From Paraburkholderia phenazinium (lineage in GTDB: Bacteria; Pseudomonadota; Gammaproteobacteria; Burkholderiales; Burkholderiaceae), in NCBI RefSeq assembly GCF_900142845.1, contig NZ_FSRU01000002.1, forward strand, positions 1,364,001 to 1,428,000: DNA of 64,000 nucleotides, written 5' to 3'. The translations under genes and the position numbers were made by a program. Below, one piece after another: positions 50,361-59,948 of the stretch (the first letter of the stretch is position 1; each line of letters starts with the position of its first letter). The notes beneath the pieces are model-generated. The model ran no database searches. It was not told the DNA's origin and saw only the letters and a program-made list of their open reading frames with translations.

Positions 50361-51983
50361 TCAGTCCACGAGCGCGGCTTTCAGAAGCTTTCGAGTGTAA
50401 GGATGGGCCGGCGTCGCAAAAATCTTCTCCACCTCGCCGGTTTCCACGATCGAACCGTTCTGCATGACCGCCACCCGGTGCGCCATCGCGCCGATCACGG
50501 CCAGGTCGTGACTGATGAAGACGAAGCCGAGGTTGTACTTATGTTGCAACCCGGCCAGCAGTTTGAGCACTTGCTGCTGGATCGACACGTCGAGTGCGCT
50601 GGTCGGCTCGTCGAGAATCAGGATCCGCGGTTCGAGCACCAGAGCCCGGGCAATCGCGATCCGCTGCCGCTGCCCGCCGGAAAATTCGTGCGGATAGCGG
50701 TACAGCACCGTGCGGTCGAGTCCCACCTCGCGCAGCACGGCAATCACCTTGTCGCGCCGGGCTGCGGCATCGAGTTGCGGACGATGCAGCGCGAGTCCCT
50801 CGCCGACGATCCGCTCGATGGTCTGGCGCGGAGACAGCGAGCTGAACGGATCCTGGAAGACCACCTGCATATTCGAGCGCAGCACGGTCTGTTCGCGGCC
50901 GCGATAGCTCGCGAGCGCCCTGCCCTGAAATTCGATCTCGCCGTGCGCGGTGCCCTGCAGGCCGAGCAGCGCCATGGCGAGCGTCGATTTACCCGAGCCC
51001 GATTCGCCGACGATGCCAAGCGTCTCCCCTTGCCGCACCGACACGCTCGCATCGGCGACGGCGCGAAACCGTCCCGAGCGGAACCAGCCGGCGAAACCCG
51101 GCAATTTCGTTTTGAATTCGACCGAGACGTCGCGCGCTTCGAGCAGCACCGGTGAGATCGGCAGCACTGGCACCACGGCGCGCTCAGGCCGGCTTTGCAG
51201 CAGACGTTGCGTGTAGGGATGCTGCGGCGATGCGAAGACCTGCTCGACGGGTCCGCTTTCGACCAGCACGCCGCGCTCCATCACCGCCACGCGCTGCGCA
51301 AAGTGACGCACGAGATTCAGGTCATGCGTAATCAGCAGCACGGCCATACCGCGCTTTTCCGCTTCGTCGCGTTGCAGTTCGAGCAGCAGCTCGACGATCT
51401 GCGCGCGGATCGTCACGTCGAGCGCGGTGGTCGGTTCGTCGGCGAGCAACAGACGCGGCCGGCAGGCCAGCGCCATGGCGATCATCGCGCGCTGCCGTTG
51501 ACCGCCGGAGAGCTGATGCGGATAGCTATTGACGCGTTTGCCCGGCTCCGCGATGCCCGTGCGCGCAAGCAGCGCAACGGCACGCTTGCGCGCTTCCTTG
51601 GCGGGCACGCCATCATGCACGACGATCGTTTCGGCAATCTGCTCGCCCACTGTGTAGAGCGGGTTGAGCGCCGACATCGGCTCCTGGAAGATCATCGCGA
51701 TGGCCGAGCCGCGCAGGCCGCGCATCTCGCGCTCGCTCTTCGCCAGCAGGTCCTCGCCGTTGAAGCGGATCGTGCCGCTCACGTCGGCATCGCTTAACAG
51801 GCGCAGGATCGATAACGCGGTCACGCTCTTGCCCGAACCCGATTCGCCCACCAGCGCCACGCGCTCGCCGCGTTGAATCGCGAGCGTGACGTCTTGCACC
51901 GCGACGGTCTCGCCGAACGTGACGCGCAGACGATCGAGTTCCAGCAGCGGTCCTGCCGGCGTGTGTTGCATCGGCTCGCTCAT
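50361..51983 (-). CDS. yejF: Peptide ABC transporter, fused ATP-binding protein
   Basis: This 540-residue protein fuses two Opp/Dpp-type ATPase domains. Domain 1 has Walker [10 protein letters not shown], signature [15 protein letters not shown] and [14 protein letters not shown]. Domain 2 has [24 protein letters not shown] and [14 protein letters not shown]. This is the YejF arrangement, energising YejBE for import of oligopeptides (including microcin C in E. coli). The ATG at 51983 overlaps the yejE stop (ATGA) and has GGAGG upstream. It is the last gene of the yejABEF operon. Confidence 0.93.
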   Translation of the reverse strand: MSEPMQHTPAGPLLELDRLRVTFGETVAVQDVTLAIQRGERVALVGESGSGKSVTALSILRLLSDADVSGTIRFNGEDLLAKSEREMRGLRGSAIAMIFQEPMSALNPLYTVGEQIAETIVVHDGVPAKEARKRAVALLARTGIAEPGKRVNSYPHQLSGGQRQRAMIAMALACRPRLLLADEPTTALDVTIRAQIVELLLELQRDEAEKRGMAVLLITHDLNLVRHFAQRVAVMERGVLVESGPVEQVFASPQHPYTQRLLQSRPERAVVPVLPISPVLLEARDVSVEFKTKLPGFAGWFRSGRFRAVADASVSVRQGETLGIVGESGSGKSTLAMALLGLQGTAHGEIEFQGRALASYRGREQTVLRSNMQVVFQDPFSSLSPRQTIERIVGEGLALHRPQLDAAARRDKVIAVLREVGLDRTVLYRYPHEFSGGQRQRIAIARALVLEPRILILDEPTSALDVSIQQQVLKLLAGLQHKYNLGFVFISHDLAVIGAMAHRVAVMQNGSIVETGEVEKIFATPAHPYTRKLLKAALVD

Positions 51984-53086
51984 TGATTGCCTCCGGCGCG
52001 CATGGCATCGGAGATGCGGGTGTCGAGCGCGTTACGCAGCGCATCGCCCATGAAGGTCAGCAGCAACAGCAAGGAGACCAGCACGCCGAACGTGAAGAGC
52101 GAGATCCACCAGGCGTCGAGATTGTCCTTGCCCTGCGAGAGCAGCTCGCCGAGGCTCGGCGTCGGCGACGGCACCCCCAGGCCGAGGAAGTCGAGGCTCG
52201 TCAGCGCCAGGATCGCCCCGCTCATGCGAAACGGCAGAAACGTGATGACCGGTGTCAGACTGTTCGGCAGGACATGGCGCCACATGATCTGCCAGTTCGA
52301 CAGCCCCATGGCCCGCGCCGCACGTACGTAGTCCTGCGTACGATTGCGCAGGAACTCCGCGCGCACATAATCGGACAGGCCGATCCAGCCGAACAGCGAG
52401 AGCAGCACAATCAAAAGAATGAAACCCGGTTCGAAGATCGAGGCGAAGATGATCAGCAGATACAGCTCCGGCATTGCACTCCAGATTTCGATCAGCCTCT
52501 GGCCGATGATGTCGGTCCTGCCGCCGAAGAAGCCCTGCACCGCACCCGCGAAGATGCCGAGCACCGTGCCGATCAGCGTCAACACCAGGGCAAACTCAAC
52601 CGACACGCGAAAGCCGTAGACCAGCCGCGCAAACAGATCGCGGCCGCGGTCATCGGTGCCGAGCCAGTTGTCGCGCGAAGGCGGTGCGGGATTGGGCACT
52701 TTCGAGAAGTAGTTGAGCGTGTCGTAGTAGTACGGATTCGGCGGATAGAGCGCGAAATTGCCCGGCTTGCTGAAACGGTCGCGCACGTAGGGGTCGAGGT
52801 AATCGGCCGGCGTTGGAAAATCGCCGCCGAAGGTCGTCTCCGCATACGTCTTGAACAGCGGGAAATACAGTTGCCCGTCGTAGCGGACCACCACCGGCTT
52901 GTCGTTCGACCAGAGCGGCGCAGCCACGCTCGCAGCAAACGCGACGATAAAGACGATCAGACTCCAGTAGCCGAGGCGTTGCTTGCGAAAGCGCTGCCAG
53001 ACGCGGCGGGCTGGCGACGGCGACACAAACGCGCGGACGGGCTCGGTGCTCGGCGTCAGATCGGCTCGGGTGCGGGCTCGACTCAA
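51980..53086 (-). CDS. yejE: Peptide ABC transporter, permease
   Basis: This 368-residue permease has a long cytoplasmic N-terminus with RVWQRFRKQRLGYWSLIVF, the OppC-type first helix. A large loop carries LYFPLFKTYAETTFGGDFPTP, typical of YejE. The C-terminal permease core has the EAA loop DYVRAARAMGLSNWQIMWRH. The start is TTG at 53086, one base after the yejB stop, with GGAG in the end of yejB. Confidence 0.92.
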   Translation of the reverse strand: MSRARTRADLTPSTEPVRAFVSPSPARRVWQRFRKQRLGYWSLIVFIVAFAASVAAPLWSNDKPVVVRYDGQLYFPLFKTYAETTFGGDFPTPADYLDPYVRDRFSKPGNFALYPPNPYYYDTLNYFSKVPNPAPPSRDNWLGTDDRGRDLFARLVYGFRVSVEFALVLTLIGTVLGIFAGAVQGFFGGRTDIIGQRLIEIWSAMPELYLLIIFASIFEPGFILLIVLLSLFGWIGLSDYVRAEFLRNRTQDYVRAARAMGLSNWQIMWRHVLPNSLTPVITFLPFRMSGAILALTSLDFLGLGVPSPTPSLGELLSQGKDNLDAWWISLFTFGVLVSLLLLLTFMGDALRNALDTRISDAMRAGGNQ

Positions 53087-53087
53087 G

Positions 53088-54125
53088 TCAGCGCTCCAGT
53101 TGTTCGAATTGAATGCGGGGATCGACCCAGACGTAGCACAGGTCGGAGATCAGCTTGGTGGCGAGGCCGATCAGCGTGAACAGATATAGCGTGCCGAGCA
53201 CTACCGGGTAATCGCGCTGCATGACGGACTGATACGAGAGCAAGCCGAGGCCGTCGAGCGAGAACAGTGTTTCGATCAGCAGACTGCCCGTAAAAAACGC
53301 GCCAATGAACGCGCCCGGAAAACCGACGACCAGCGGCAGCGAAGCATTGCGAAACACATGCTTCCAGAGCACGCGCCGCTCGGAGAGTCCCTTGGCCCGC
53401 GCAGTCAGCACATATTGCTTGCGGATCTCATCGAGGAAGGCGTTCTTCGTCAGCATCGTGATGACCGCGAAACTGCCCACCACCGACGCCACGATCGGCA
53501 AGGTGATGTGCCACAGGTAATCGAGGACCTTGGCGCCGAAACTTAGCTGGGCCCAGTTATCCGAAGTGAGGCCGCGCAGCGGAAACAGTTGCAGGAACGA
53601 GCCGCCGCCGAACAGCACAAGCAGCAGCACCCCGAGCACGAAGCCCGGAATGGCATAGCCGATCAGCACGATCAGACTGGTGACGAGATCGAAGTGCGAG
53701 CCGTTGCGTATCGCCTTGGCGATGCCGAGCGGCACCGATATCAGATACGTCAGGAAGAAGGTCCACAGGCCGATACTGATCGACACCGGCAATTTGGATA
53801 ACACCAGCGACCAGACGCTCTGGTGACGGAAATAGCTCTGCCCCAGGTCGAAGGTCGCAAAGCGCTTGAGCATCAGCCCGTAGCGCACCAGCGGCGGCTT
53901 GTCGAAGCCATACAGCACCTTGAGCTGCGCAATCTGCTGCGCGTCGACACCGCTATGCGCGCGCAGCCCGAACGGCACACCGCCTTCGGAGCCTCGGCGC
54001 AATTCATGCGCCGCCTGCTCGACCGGGCCGCCGGGCACGAACTGGATCACCGCAAAGGTCAGCGTCAATACGCCGAGCACAGTCGGGATCATCAACAGCA
54101 GGCGTTTGAGGATGTAGCTCCACAT
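53088..54125 (-). CDS. yejB: Peptide ABC transporter, permease
   Basis: This 345-residue inner-membrane permease has the OppB-type N-terminus MWSYILKRLLLMIPTVLGVL. A loop includes QFVPGGPVEQ, and the EAA region is YVLTARAKGLSERRVLWKHVFRNA. It pairs with YejE. The ATG at 54125 matches the family start; the open frame upstream lacks homology. It lies 73 bases after yejA. Confidence 0.93.
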   Translation of the reverse strand: MWSYILKRLLLMIPTVLGVLTLTFAVIQFVPGGPVEQAAHELRRGSEGGVPFGLRAHSGVDAQQIAQLKVLYGFDKPPLVRYGLMLKRFATFDLGQSYFRHQSVWSLVLSKLPVSISIGLWTFFLTYLISVPLGIAKAIRNGSHFDLVTSLIVLIGYAIPGFVLGVLLLVLFGGGSFLQLFPLRGLTSDNWAQLSFGAKVLDYLWHITLPIVASVVGSFAVITMLTKNAFLDEIRKQYVLTARAKGLSERRVLWKHVFRNASLPLVVGFPGAFIGAFFTGSLLIETLFSLDGLGLLSYQSVMQRDYPVVLGTLYLFTLIGLATKLISDLCYVWVDPRIQFEQLER

Positions 54126-54198
54126 GGCGGCGTTTCCAATGCACGAGTGCAAAACATTGAGATGACGGACGGGACGGGCAACGAACCGCCACGCGACG

Positions 54199-56133
54199 TC
54201 AGGACTTCCCCGCCTGCGGCGTGAACCACCAGCTCGACGGGATCCAGTCACCCGGGTCATAGTACAGCGGCAAGGTCTTGGGCCAGGCCATGCCGCGCTT
54301 GAACGCCACCCGCCACACCGAGCTATACCATTGCGGGACCACATAATAGCCATGCATCAGCACACGGTCGAGCGCGTGGGTCGCATCGGTCAGTTGCTCG
54401 AGCGTTTGTGCGCCAACCAGCGCGTGCAAAATGGCGTCGACGGCCGGCGACCTGATTCCCCCCAGATTGCCTGAGCCGGAGATATCCGCTGACTTGCTGC
54501 CGAACTGTTCCAGCACGTCGGTGCCAGGCACCTGTGAATCGGGCACCTTGATGATCGTTGCGTCGAACTCAAATGCATCGAGGCGCTTCTGATACACCGC
54601 GAAATCCGTGGTGCGGTAGTTCAAGGTAATCCCGAGCTTCGCGAGATTGCGCTGGTAGGTTGCCATCACGGGCGGCCACACCGCGGCACCCGAAGAGTCG
54701 TCCAGCATTTCGAACTCGAACTTCTCTCCCTTCGCATTGCGCAGCGCGCCGTCGCGATACACCCAGCCGGCCTCGGCGAGCAGCGCCCGCGCTTGCAGCA
54801 GGTTCGCGCGCAGCGAGTTGGGGGGATCGGTGTCGGGCTGTTTCGGCAGCGGACCGAACACCGCCGGGTCAAGCTGTTGGCGCCACGGGTTCAACAAGGC
54901 CAGCTCGCCCGCGCTGGGCATGCCGGTGGCCTGCCACTGGGTATTCACGAAATAACTGTCGATCCGCGTGTACTGGTTGTAAAACAGTTGCCGGTCGAGC
55001 CACTGGAAGTCCAGCGCGAGATCGAGCGCCTTGCGCACGCGCACATCCTGGAACATCGGCCGGCGCAGGTTCAGCACGAAACCCTGCATGCCGTTGCCAT
55101 TGTGCTGCGGAAACTCGCGCTTGATCAGCTCGCCATTGTCGAACGGCTTGCCGACGTCGCGCCGTACCCAGTTGCGCGCGACCATTTCCGTCATGGCGTC
55201 GTACTCCCCCGCCTTGAAGGCCTCGCGACGCGCGGTGTCGTCGGAGTACAGCTTGTAGGTAATGCGATCGAAGTTGTTCATGCCGACCCGCACCGGCAAC
55301 GCCGCGCCCCAGTAATTCGGATTGCGCCGGTAAGTGATCGTGCGGCCGTTGCTATAGCTGTCGATCAGATAGGGGCCGCTGCCGATCGGCGGTTCGAACG
55401 TGAGTTGATCGAACGGAATACGCGTGCCATCGGGCTTCACACCCCACTTGTGCGAGAACACGGGAATGCCACCCGCCAGCAACGGCAACTCGCGGTTGCG
55501 TTGACGAAACTCGAAGCGGATGGTCTGCGCGTCGACCACCACGGCGCGCGTGATATCGGCGAAATACGAGGCGTAGGCCGGCGCGGCCTGCGGACTCTTG
55601 AGCGTGTCGAAGGAGAACTTGACGTCGCCGGCGGTCACCGGATCGCCGTTCGAAAAATGCGCGAGCGGATTGATATGAAAGGTGGTCGAGAGGCCATCCG
55701 GCGCGATGCGGATGTCGTCGGCCAACAGGCCGTACTCGGTGGCGACTTCGTCGGAACTCCCGGTTGCGAGACTCTCGAACAGAAAGTCCATACCCGGCGC
55801 CGCGTTGCCGCGCAGCGTGAACGGATTGAATTTGTCGAAGCTCGTTTGCCGGTTTGGATTGGCCAGCACCAGCGTACCGCCCTTCGGTGCATCCGGATTG
55901 ACGTAATCGAAGTGCTTGAAACCTGGGGGATACTTCGGTTCGCCGTACTGTGCAATGGCATAGCTGGCATTGGCGGATTGCGTCGCCAGCAAGCCCACGC
56001 CGGCCCCGAAGAAGACAAGCAGCGTTGCCGCCAGCGAACCCGGCACACCCGGCGAACGGACTCGCGAGATCCTTTCCATCATGATGCGCCAGCCTGCCTG
56101 AAGCGCTTGAACCCGTCGCGAGCCAGTTGTCAT
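54199..56133 (-). CDS. yejA: Peptide ABC transporter, substrate-binding protein
   Basis: This 644-residue family 5 solute-binding protein has a signal peptide whose hydrophobic core lies at about 35-57 (LAATLLVFFGAGVGLLATQS) and cleavage near ANAS. Diagnostic YejA stretches are AIAQYGEPKYPPGFKHFDYVNP, APKGGTLVLANPN, FNPFTLRGNAAPGMDFLFES and a C-terminal LPLYYDPGDWIPSSWW-like end. The ATG at 56133 has AAGG upstream; ATG 56082 would give a shorter, more normal signal peptide and is a real alternative. It is the first gene of yejABEF, divergent from fabI. Confidence 0.91.
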   Translation of the reverse strand: MTTGSRRVQALQAGWRIMMERISRVRSPGVPGSLAATLLVFFGAGVGLLATQSANASYAIAQYGEPKYPPGFKHFDYVNPDAPKGGTLVLANPNRQTSFDKFNPFTLRGNAAPGMDFLFESLATGSSDEVATEYGLLADDIRIAPDGLSTTFHINPLAHFSNGDPVTAGDVKFSFDTLKSPQAAPAYASYFADITRAVVVDAQTIRFEFRQRNRELPLLAGGIPVFSHKWGVKPDGTRIPFDQLTFEPPIGSGPYLIDSYSNGRTITYRRNPNYWGAALPVRVGMNNFDRITYKLYSDDTARREAFKAGEYDAMTEMVARNWVRRDVGKPFDNGELIKREFPQHNGNGMQGFVLNLRRPMFQDVRVRKALDLALDFQWLDRQLFYNQYTRIDSYFVNTQWQATGMPSAGELALLNPWRQQLDPAVFGPLPKQPDTDPPNSLRANLLQARALLAEAGWVYRDGALRNAKGEKFEFEMLDDSSGAAVWPPVMATYQRNLAKLGITLNYRTTDFAVYQKRLDAFEFDATIIKVPDSQVPGTDVLEQFGSKSADISGSGNLGGIRSPAVDAILHALVGAQTLEQLTDATHALDRVLMHGYYVVPQWYSSVWRVAFKRGMAWPKTLPLYYDPGDWIPSSWWFTPQAGKS

Positions 56134-56158
56134 AGAGGCCTTGTTGGTCAGTGGGCGG

Positions 56159-56188
56159 TTGCAATGTGAGAGAATTCTACCCAATAAT
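56159..56188 (+). promoter_or_regulatory. Sigma-70 promoter of fabI
   Basis: TTGCAA (56159-56164), 18 bases, then AATAAT (56183-56188). Transcription would start near 56195, giving a leader of about 50 bases. The element lies in the yejA-fabI divergent region. Confidence 0.55.
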
Positions 56189-56244
56189 CCCGCGCGATCC
56201 CGCACATCTGAGCTCGCGGCGCGTTGACTTCATTAGGAGAATTC

Positions 56245-57036
56245 ATGGGCTTCCTCGCTGGTAAACGAATCTTGCTGACCGGCCTGCTGTCGAACCGTTC
56301 GATCGCATACGGCATTGCGCAGGCTTGCAAGCGCGAAGGCGCAGAACTGGCGTTCACGTATGTCGGCGACCGTTTCAAGGACCGCATCACCGAGTTTGCA
56401 ACGGAATTCGGCAGCGATCTGGTCTTCCCGTGCGACGTCGCTGACGACGCGCAAATCGAAGCACTGTTTGCTTCGTTGAAGGAACGCTGGGACAGCCTCG
56501 ACGGCCTCGTCCACTCCATCGGCTTTGCACCGCGTGAAGCGATTGCCGGCGACTTCCTCGACGGCATGACGCGCGAAAATTTCCGCATCGCGCACGACAT
56601 CTCCGCCTACAGCTTCCCCGCGCTCGCTAAAGCCGCCCTGCCGATGCTGTCGCCGGACGCAGCGCTCCTGACCTTGAGCTACCTCGGCGCCGAACGGGCG
56701 ATTCCGAACTACAACACCATGGGTCTCGCCAAAGCCTCGCTCGAAGCCAGCGTGCGTTATCTGGCCGTGTCGCTCGGCGCGAAAGGCGTGCGCGTGAATG
56801 GCATCTCGGCGGGTCCGATCAAGACGCTGGCGGCAAGCGGCATCAAGGGCTTCGGCAAGATTCTCGATTTCGTCGAAGGCAATGCGCCGCTCAAGCGCAA
56901 TGTGACAATCGAACAGGTCGGCAATTCGGCAGCGTTCCTGCTGTCCGATCTCGCGGCCGGCGTGACGGCGGAAATTCTGCACGTCGATAGCGGCTTTAAC
57001 GCGGTGGTCGGCGGCATGGCTGCGGTTGCGGAGTAA
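56245..57036 (+). CDS. fabI: Enoyl-ACP reductase (NADH)
   Basis: This 263-residue short-chain dehydrogenase performs the last step of each fatty-acid elongation cycle. The numbering coincides with E. coli FabI: catalytic Y156 and K163 in NYNTMGLAK, and G93 in HSIGFAP, the residue whose change confers triclosan resistance, is wild type. The NADH-binding N-terminus is [26 protein letters not shown] precedes the ATG at 56245. It is followed by a strong terminator. Confidence 0.96.
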   Translation: MGFLAGKRILLTGLLSNRSIAYGIAQACKREGAELAFTYVGDRFKDRITEFATEFGSDLVFPCDVADDAQIEALFASLKERWDSLDGLVHSIGFAPREAIAGDFLDGMTRENFRIAHDISAYSFPALAKAALPMLSPDAALLTLSYLGAERAIPNYNTMGLAKASLEASVRYLAVSLGAKGVRVNGISAGPIKTLAASGIKGFGKILDFVEGNAPLKRNVTIEQVGNSAAFLLSDLAAGVTAEILHVDSGFNAVVGGMAAVAE

Positions 57037-57094
57037 CGTAACCGCTTTTCGCTGCGCGCCTCCGTGCGTGCGTGTTCAACCTGACGCACGACAA

Positions 57095-57122
57095 CAAAAA
57101 ACCGCCCTTCAGGCGGTTTTTT
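57095..57122 (+). terminator. Rho-independent terminator after fabI
   Basis: The stem AAAAACCGCC / GGCGGTTTTTT with loop CTTCA lies about 60 bases after fabI. The A/T symmetry may also serve the convergent gene. Confidence 0.92.
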
Positions 57123-57154
57123 GCTTTGCGCGCTAGAAACAGGCGCTGTACAGC

Positions 57155-57499
57155 TTAATTCCAGTGACCATGGTCGTGATAACCGCCGCCGCCATGGTAA
57201 CCGCCACCATAGCCACCATGATGACGATTCCAGTCGTCACGTGCCCAGTAGCGACGACCGTCCCAGTAACGGTCACCGTGCCAGCCGATCACGATCGACG
57301 GGCCGCCGTAATACACGGGAGCCGGTTGATAGACGACGGGCGGCGGCGGGGGCGGCGGTGCGTAGTACGGAGCAGGCGCGACATACACCGGCGCCGGAAT
57401 GCCGATATTGACACCCACGCTCACGCCGGCCATTGCTGCACCTGACGCACCCAGCGCGAGGACCCCGATCAGAAGCGGAACAAGACGAGCGGACTTCAT
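57155..57499 (-). CDS. Small secreted Pro/Gly/His-rich protein
   Basis: This 114-residue hypothetical protein has a signal peptide (cleavage after GASGAAMA, about residue 24) and a mature part built of low-complexity blocks. These are a Pro/Ala/Tyr tract including seven prolines in PPPPPPPVVYQP, an aromatic/charged centre GDRYWDGRRYWARDDW, and a Gly/His/Tyr tail. Similar proteins are frequent in Burkholderia envelopes with unknown function. AAGGTG lies six bases before ATG 57499; an ATG at 57508 would add three residues. Confidence 0.75.
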   Translation of the reverse strand: MKSARLVPLLIGVLALGASGAAMAGVSVGVNIGIPAPVYVAPAPYYAPPPPPPPVVYQPAPVYYGGPSIVIGWHGDRYWDGRRYWARDDWNRHHGGYGGGYHGGGGYHDHGHWN

Positions 57500-57890
57500 G
57501 GAATTCACCTTTTAACAAGTGTGTGTTGTTGGCTGAAATATAGCGCAAGGCGAAGGTCTGCGTATTTCAAACTTGTAAGAACTGATGCATAACGTCGTAC
57601 TCTGAAGCGCTACGTAACGTCTGGTTACAAGGGACCATGTTTCGGTGAAAAGCGCCCTCGCCGGTAACACCTGGGGTGAGGATTTTAGGCGCCGGATCGT
57701 GCGCAGCCCCTATGCGACAAGGTTTGCGTCCTCACGGCTGGATGCGTTGCGCAGACCTCCAACCGTTGCTCGCGATGCATTGCTTCGGCATCCGAAACAT
57801 ATTCGCGCTTGCCCTATGCGAAGACATTTCGTCCGCGCCTCAACCTGAATTTAAAGCTGACGCGACTCACCCGAATCAAAAACGGTCGCG
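57500..57890. other. Intergenic region upstream of the small secreted protein
   Basis: About 390 bases with no credible gene. A TATATT -10 candidate for the secreted-protein gene lies at 57542-57537 on the minus strand, without a well-spaced -35. Nothing else recognisable is seen. Confidence 0.45.
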
Positions 57891-57930
57891 GAAAAAACAA
57901 AACCCCAAGAGACCGCGATCTCTTGGGGTT
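57891..57930 (-). terminator. Terminator of tRNA-Ser
   Basis: A perfect 12-base stem AACCCCAAGAGA / TCTCTTGGGGTT (57901-57912 and 57919-57930) is followed on the minus strand by TTGTTTTTT. It lies 13 bases after the tRNA. Confidence 0.92.
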
Positions 57931-57943
57931 CCGCCGCCATTGC

Positions 57944-58037
57944 TGGCGGAGACGGAGGGATTCGAACCCTCGATCCAGGTTTTGGCCCAGATGCTCCCTT
58001 AGCAGGGGAGTGCCTTCGACCTCTCGGCCACGTCTCC
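57944..58037 (-). tRNA. tRNA-Ser(GCT)
   Basis: This is a 94-base class II tRNA with encoded CCA. The acceptor stem is GGAGACG/CGTCTCC, the anticodon stem-loop is CTCCC-CTGCTAA-GGGAG with anticodon GCT, and a long variable arm (CATCTGGGCC...GGATC) follows. Confidence 0.97.
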
Positions 58038-58079
58038 CAAACTTTCGGTCGCGCAGGGAGTCAGCGCGACGAAGCCAAG

Positions 58080-58108
58080 ATAATAGCGGCCCGAACCGCG
58101 AAGGTCAA
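58080..58108 (-). promoter_or_regulatory. Sigma-70 promoter of tRNA-Ser
   Basis: On the minus strand TTGACC (58108-58103), 17 bases, then TATTAT (58085-58080). Transcription would start about 36 bases before the tRNA. Confidence 0.8.
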
Positions 58109-58264
58109 TGTCTGCGGCACATTTTTTGTGCCAGATTCGTCATCGTCGACGCAATTTGTTCACATACGCCGCAACGAAGGCATGAAGCAGCGCCTGAAGC
58201 GCAAACGGGACGGTGTCGTGCACACCGTTGACACCCCGTTATGCGCCCCGCTTTTCAAGGCAAA

Positions 58265-59515
58265 TTACGCGTGATCCAGTTCGAACGCCTTGTGAAGCGC
58301 GCGCACGGCGAGCTCCATATACTTCTCGTCGATCAGCACCGAGATCTTGATTTCGGAGGTGGAGATCATCTGGATGTTGATGCCCTCTTCCGACAGCGTG
58401 CGGAACATCGTGCTCGCGATGCCCACGTGCGAACGCATGCCGACGCCGACCACCGAGACCTTCGACACCTTCGGGTCGCCCAGCACCTGCTCGGCCTTCA
58501 CATGGTCCTTCACCTGGCCCGAGAGGATATCCATGGCGCGCTGATAGTCGCCGCGGCCCACCGTGAACGTGAAGGCCGTCTTGCCCTCGACGCTCTGGTT
58601 CTGGATGATCATGTCGACGTCGATATTCGCATCCGCCACCGGCCCGAGGATCTGGTAGGCGATGCCCGGCTTGTCGGGTACACCCATCACGGCGATACGT
58701 GCTTCGTCGCGCTGAAACGCGATGCCCGAGATGACTGCTTTTTCCATGGTCTCGTCTTCTTCAAAAGTAATCAGGGTGCCCGAAGTCATTTCGGCTTCGA
58801 GCGGGATCAGCGGATCGGTCAGGCTCGACAGGACACGCGTCTTCACCTGATATTTGCCGGCGAATTCCACCGAGCGGATCTGCAACACCTTCGACCCCAG
58901 GCTGGCCATCTCCAGCATTTCTTCGAACGTCACGCGGTCGAGCCGACGCGCTTCTTCAACCACGCGCGGGTCGGTGGTGTAGACACCGTCCACGTCCGTA
59001 TAGATCAGGCACTCGTCCGCTTTCAGCGCGGCCGCGACGGCCACTGCCGAAGTGTCCGAACCGCCGCGGCCGAGCGTGGTGATATGGCCTTCCGGGTCGA
59101 TACCCTGGAAGCCGGTAATCACCACCACCTTGCCCGCTTCGAGATCGCGCAGTACGCGCTCGCCGTCGATTTCGCTAATGCGTGCCTTGGTGAAGGCGCT
59201 GTCGGTTTTGACCGGCACTTGCCAGCCGGCGTAGCTGACCGCGTCGACGCCCGCTTCCTGCAGCGCGATGGCGAGCAGGCCCGAGCTGACCTGCTCGCCG
59301 GTGGCGGCAATCATGTCGAGCTCGCGTGGGCTCGGCTGGGCCGAAATGTCTTTCGCGAGGCCGAGCAAGCGGTTGGTTTCGCCGGACATCGCCGAGGGCA
59401 CGACGACCATCTTGTGACCGGCCTTGTGCCATTTCGCGACCCGCTTCGCGACGTTCTTGATGCGCTCGACCGAGCCCATCGAAGTACCGCCGTATTTATG
59501 TACGATGAGTGCCAT
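58265..59515 (-). CDS. lysC: Aspartate kinase
   Basis: This 416-residue monofunctional aspartokinase commits aspartate to lysine, threonine and methionine synthesis. The kinase domain starts [20 protein letters not shown] and includes [25 protein letters not shown]. Two ACT domains (about 265-416) provide feedback by lysine and threonine in this class, for example [19 protein letters not shown]. The ATG at 59515 is the family start. An internal ATG at 58747 ([11 protein letters not shown]) is placed where some bacteria start a separate beta subunit. tRNA-Ser lies downstream; accA and tilS lie upstream. Confidence 0.95.
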   Translation of the reverse strand: MALIVHKYGGTSMGSVERIKNVAKRVAKWHKAGHKMVVVPSAMSGETNRLLGLAKDISAQPSPRELDMIAATGEQVSSGLLAIALQEAGVDAVSYAGWQVPVKTDSAFTKARISEIDGERVLRDLEAGKVVVITGFQGIDPEGHITTLGRGGSDTSAVAVAAALKADECLIYTDVDGVYTTDPRVVEEARRLDRVTFEEMLEMASLGSKVLQIRSVEFAGKYQVKTRVLSSLTDPLIPLEAEMTSGTLITFEEDETMEKAVISGIAFQRDEARIAVMGVPDKPGIAYQILGPVADANIDVDMIIQNQSVEGKTAFTFTVGRGDYQRAMDILSGQVKDHVKAEQVLGDPKVSKVSVVGVGMRSHVGIASTMFRTLSEEGINIQMISTSEIKISVLIDEKYMELAVRALHKAFELDHA

Positions 59516-59948
59516 TGTCGTTCTGAACTGGAGAAGTAACCGCGCTGCCGCGCTGGAGACGACCGCACCAAGGCACAAGAGCTCAACGTTTCAGGAACGA
59601 CGGCGAAGTGTGAAGGATAGCGGCGTAGATGCAGCGCACGTGCAGCACGCGCGGATTTGCCCGCGAGGAATCGCCAAAGGCCGCTGGCTGGCGGCTCCCC
59701 GGTGGCTTATGGTCGCCGGGAAACACAGAAAACGGCCGGAAAACAGCAAAAGCGCATCAAAATGACGGCAATAGCGGCTTCGGGCAAACAAGTTAACGTA
59801 CCCGATCGGGCGCAAAAAGACAAGCCAAAAACCCGGCAATGAGCGTTGCAAAGGCTTGTGCGCCAAGGGGTTGCGCCCTGCTCCGAGGCACCGTAGATCG
59901 TCTTGCGACGCGATTTCGGAGCTTCGCCGCAAGTGCCCGACCGGTCGG
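59516..59948 (-). promoter_or_regulatory. Upstream region of lysC
   Basis: 433 bases without a gene between tilS and lysC. It includes an A-rich stretch on the plus strand (59715-59830) and probably holds the lysC promoter. I did not find a convincing promoter pair or the conserved core of a lysine riboswitch. Confidence 0.35.

Noticed and set aside
57645..58002. Short open frames between the secreted-protein gene and tRNA-Ser
   Set aside because: They run into the tRNA and its terminator and have no homology or ribosome-binding site.
59516..59948. Lysine riboswitch before lysC
   Set aside because: I could not recognise the conserved core or a five-helix arrangement; a covariance-model search would be decisive.
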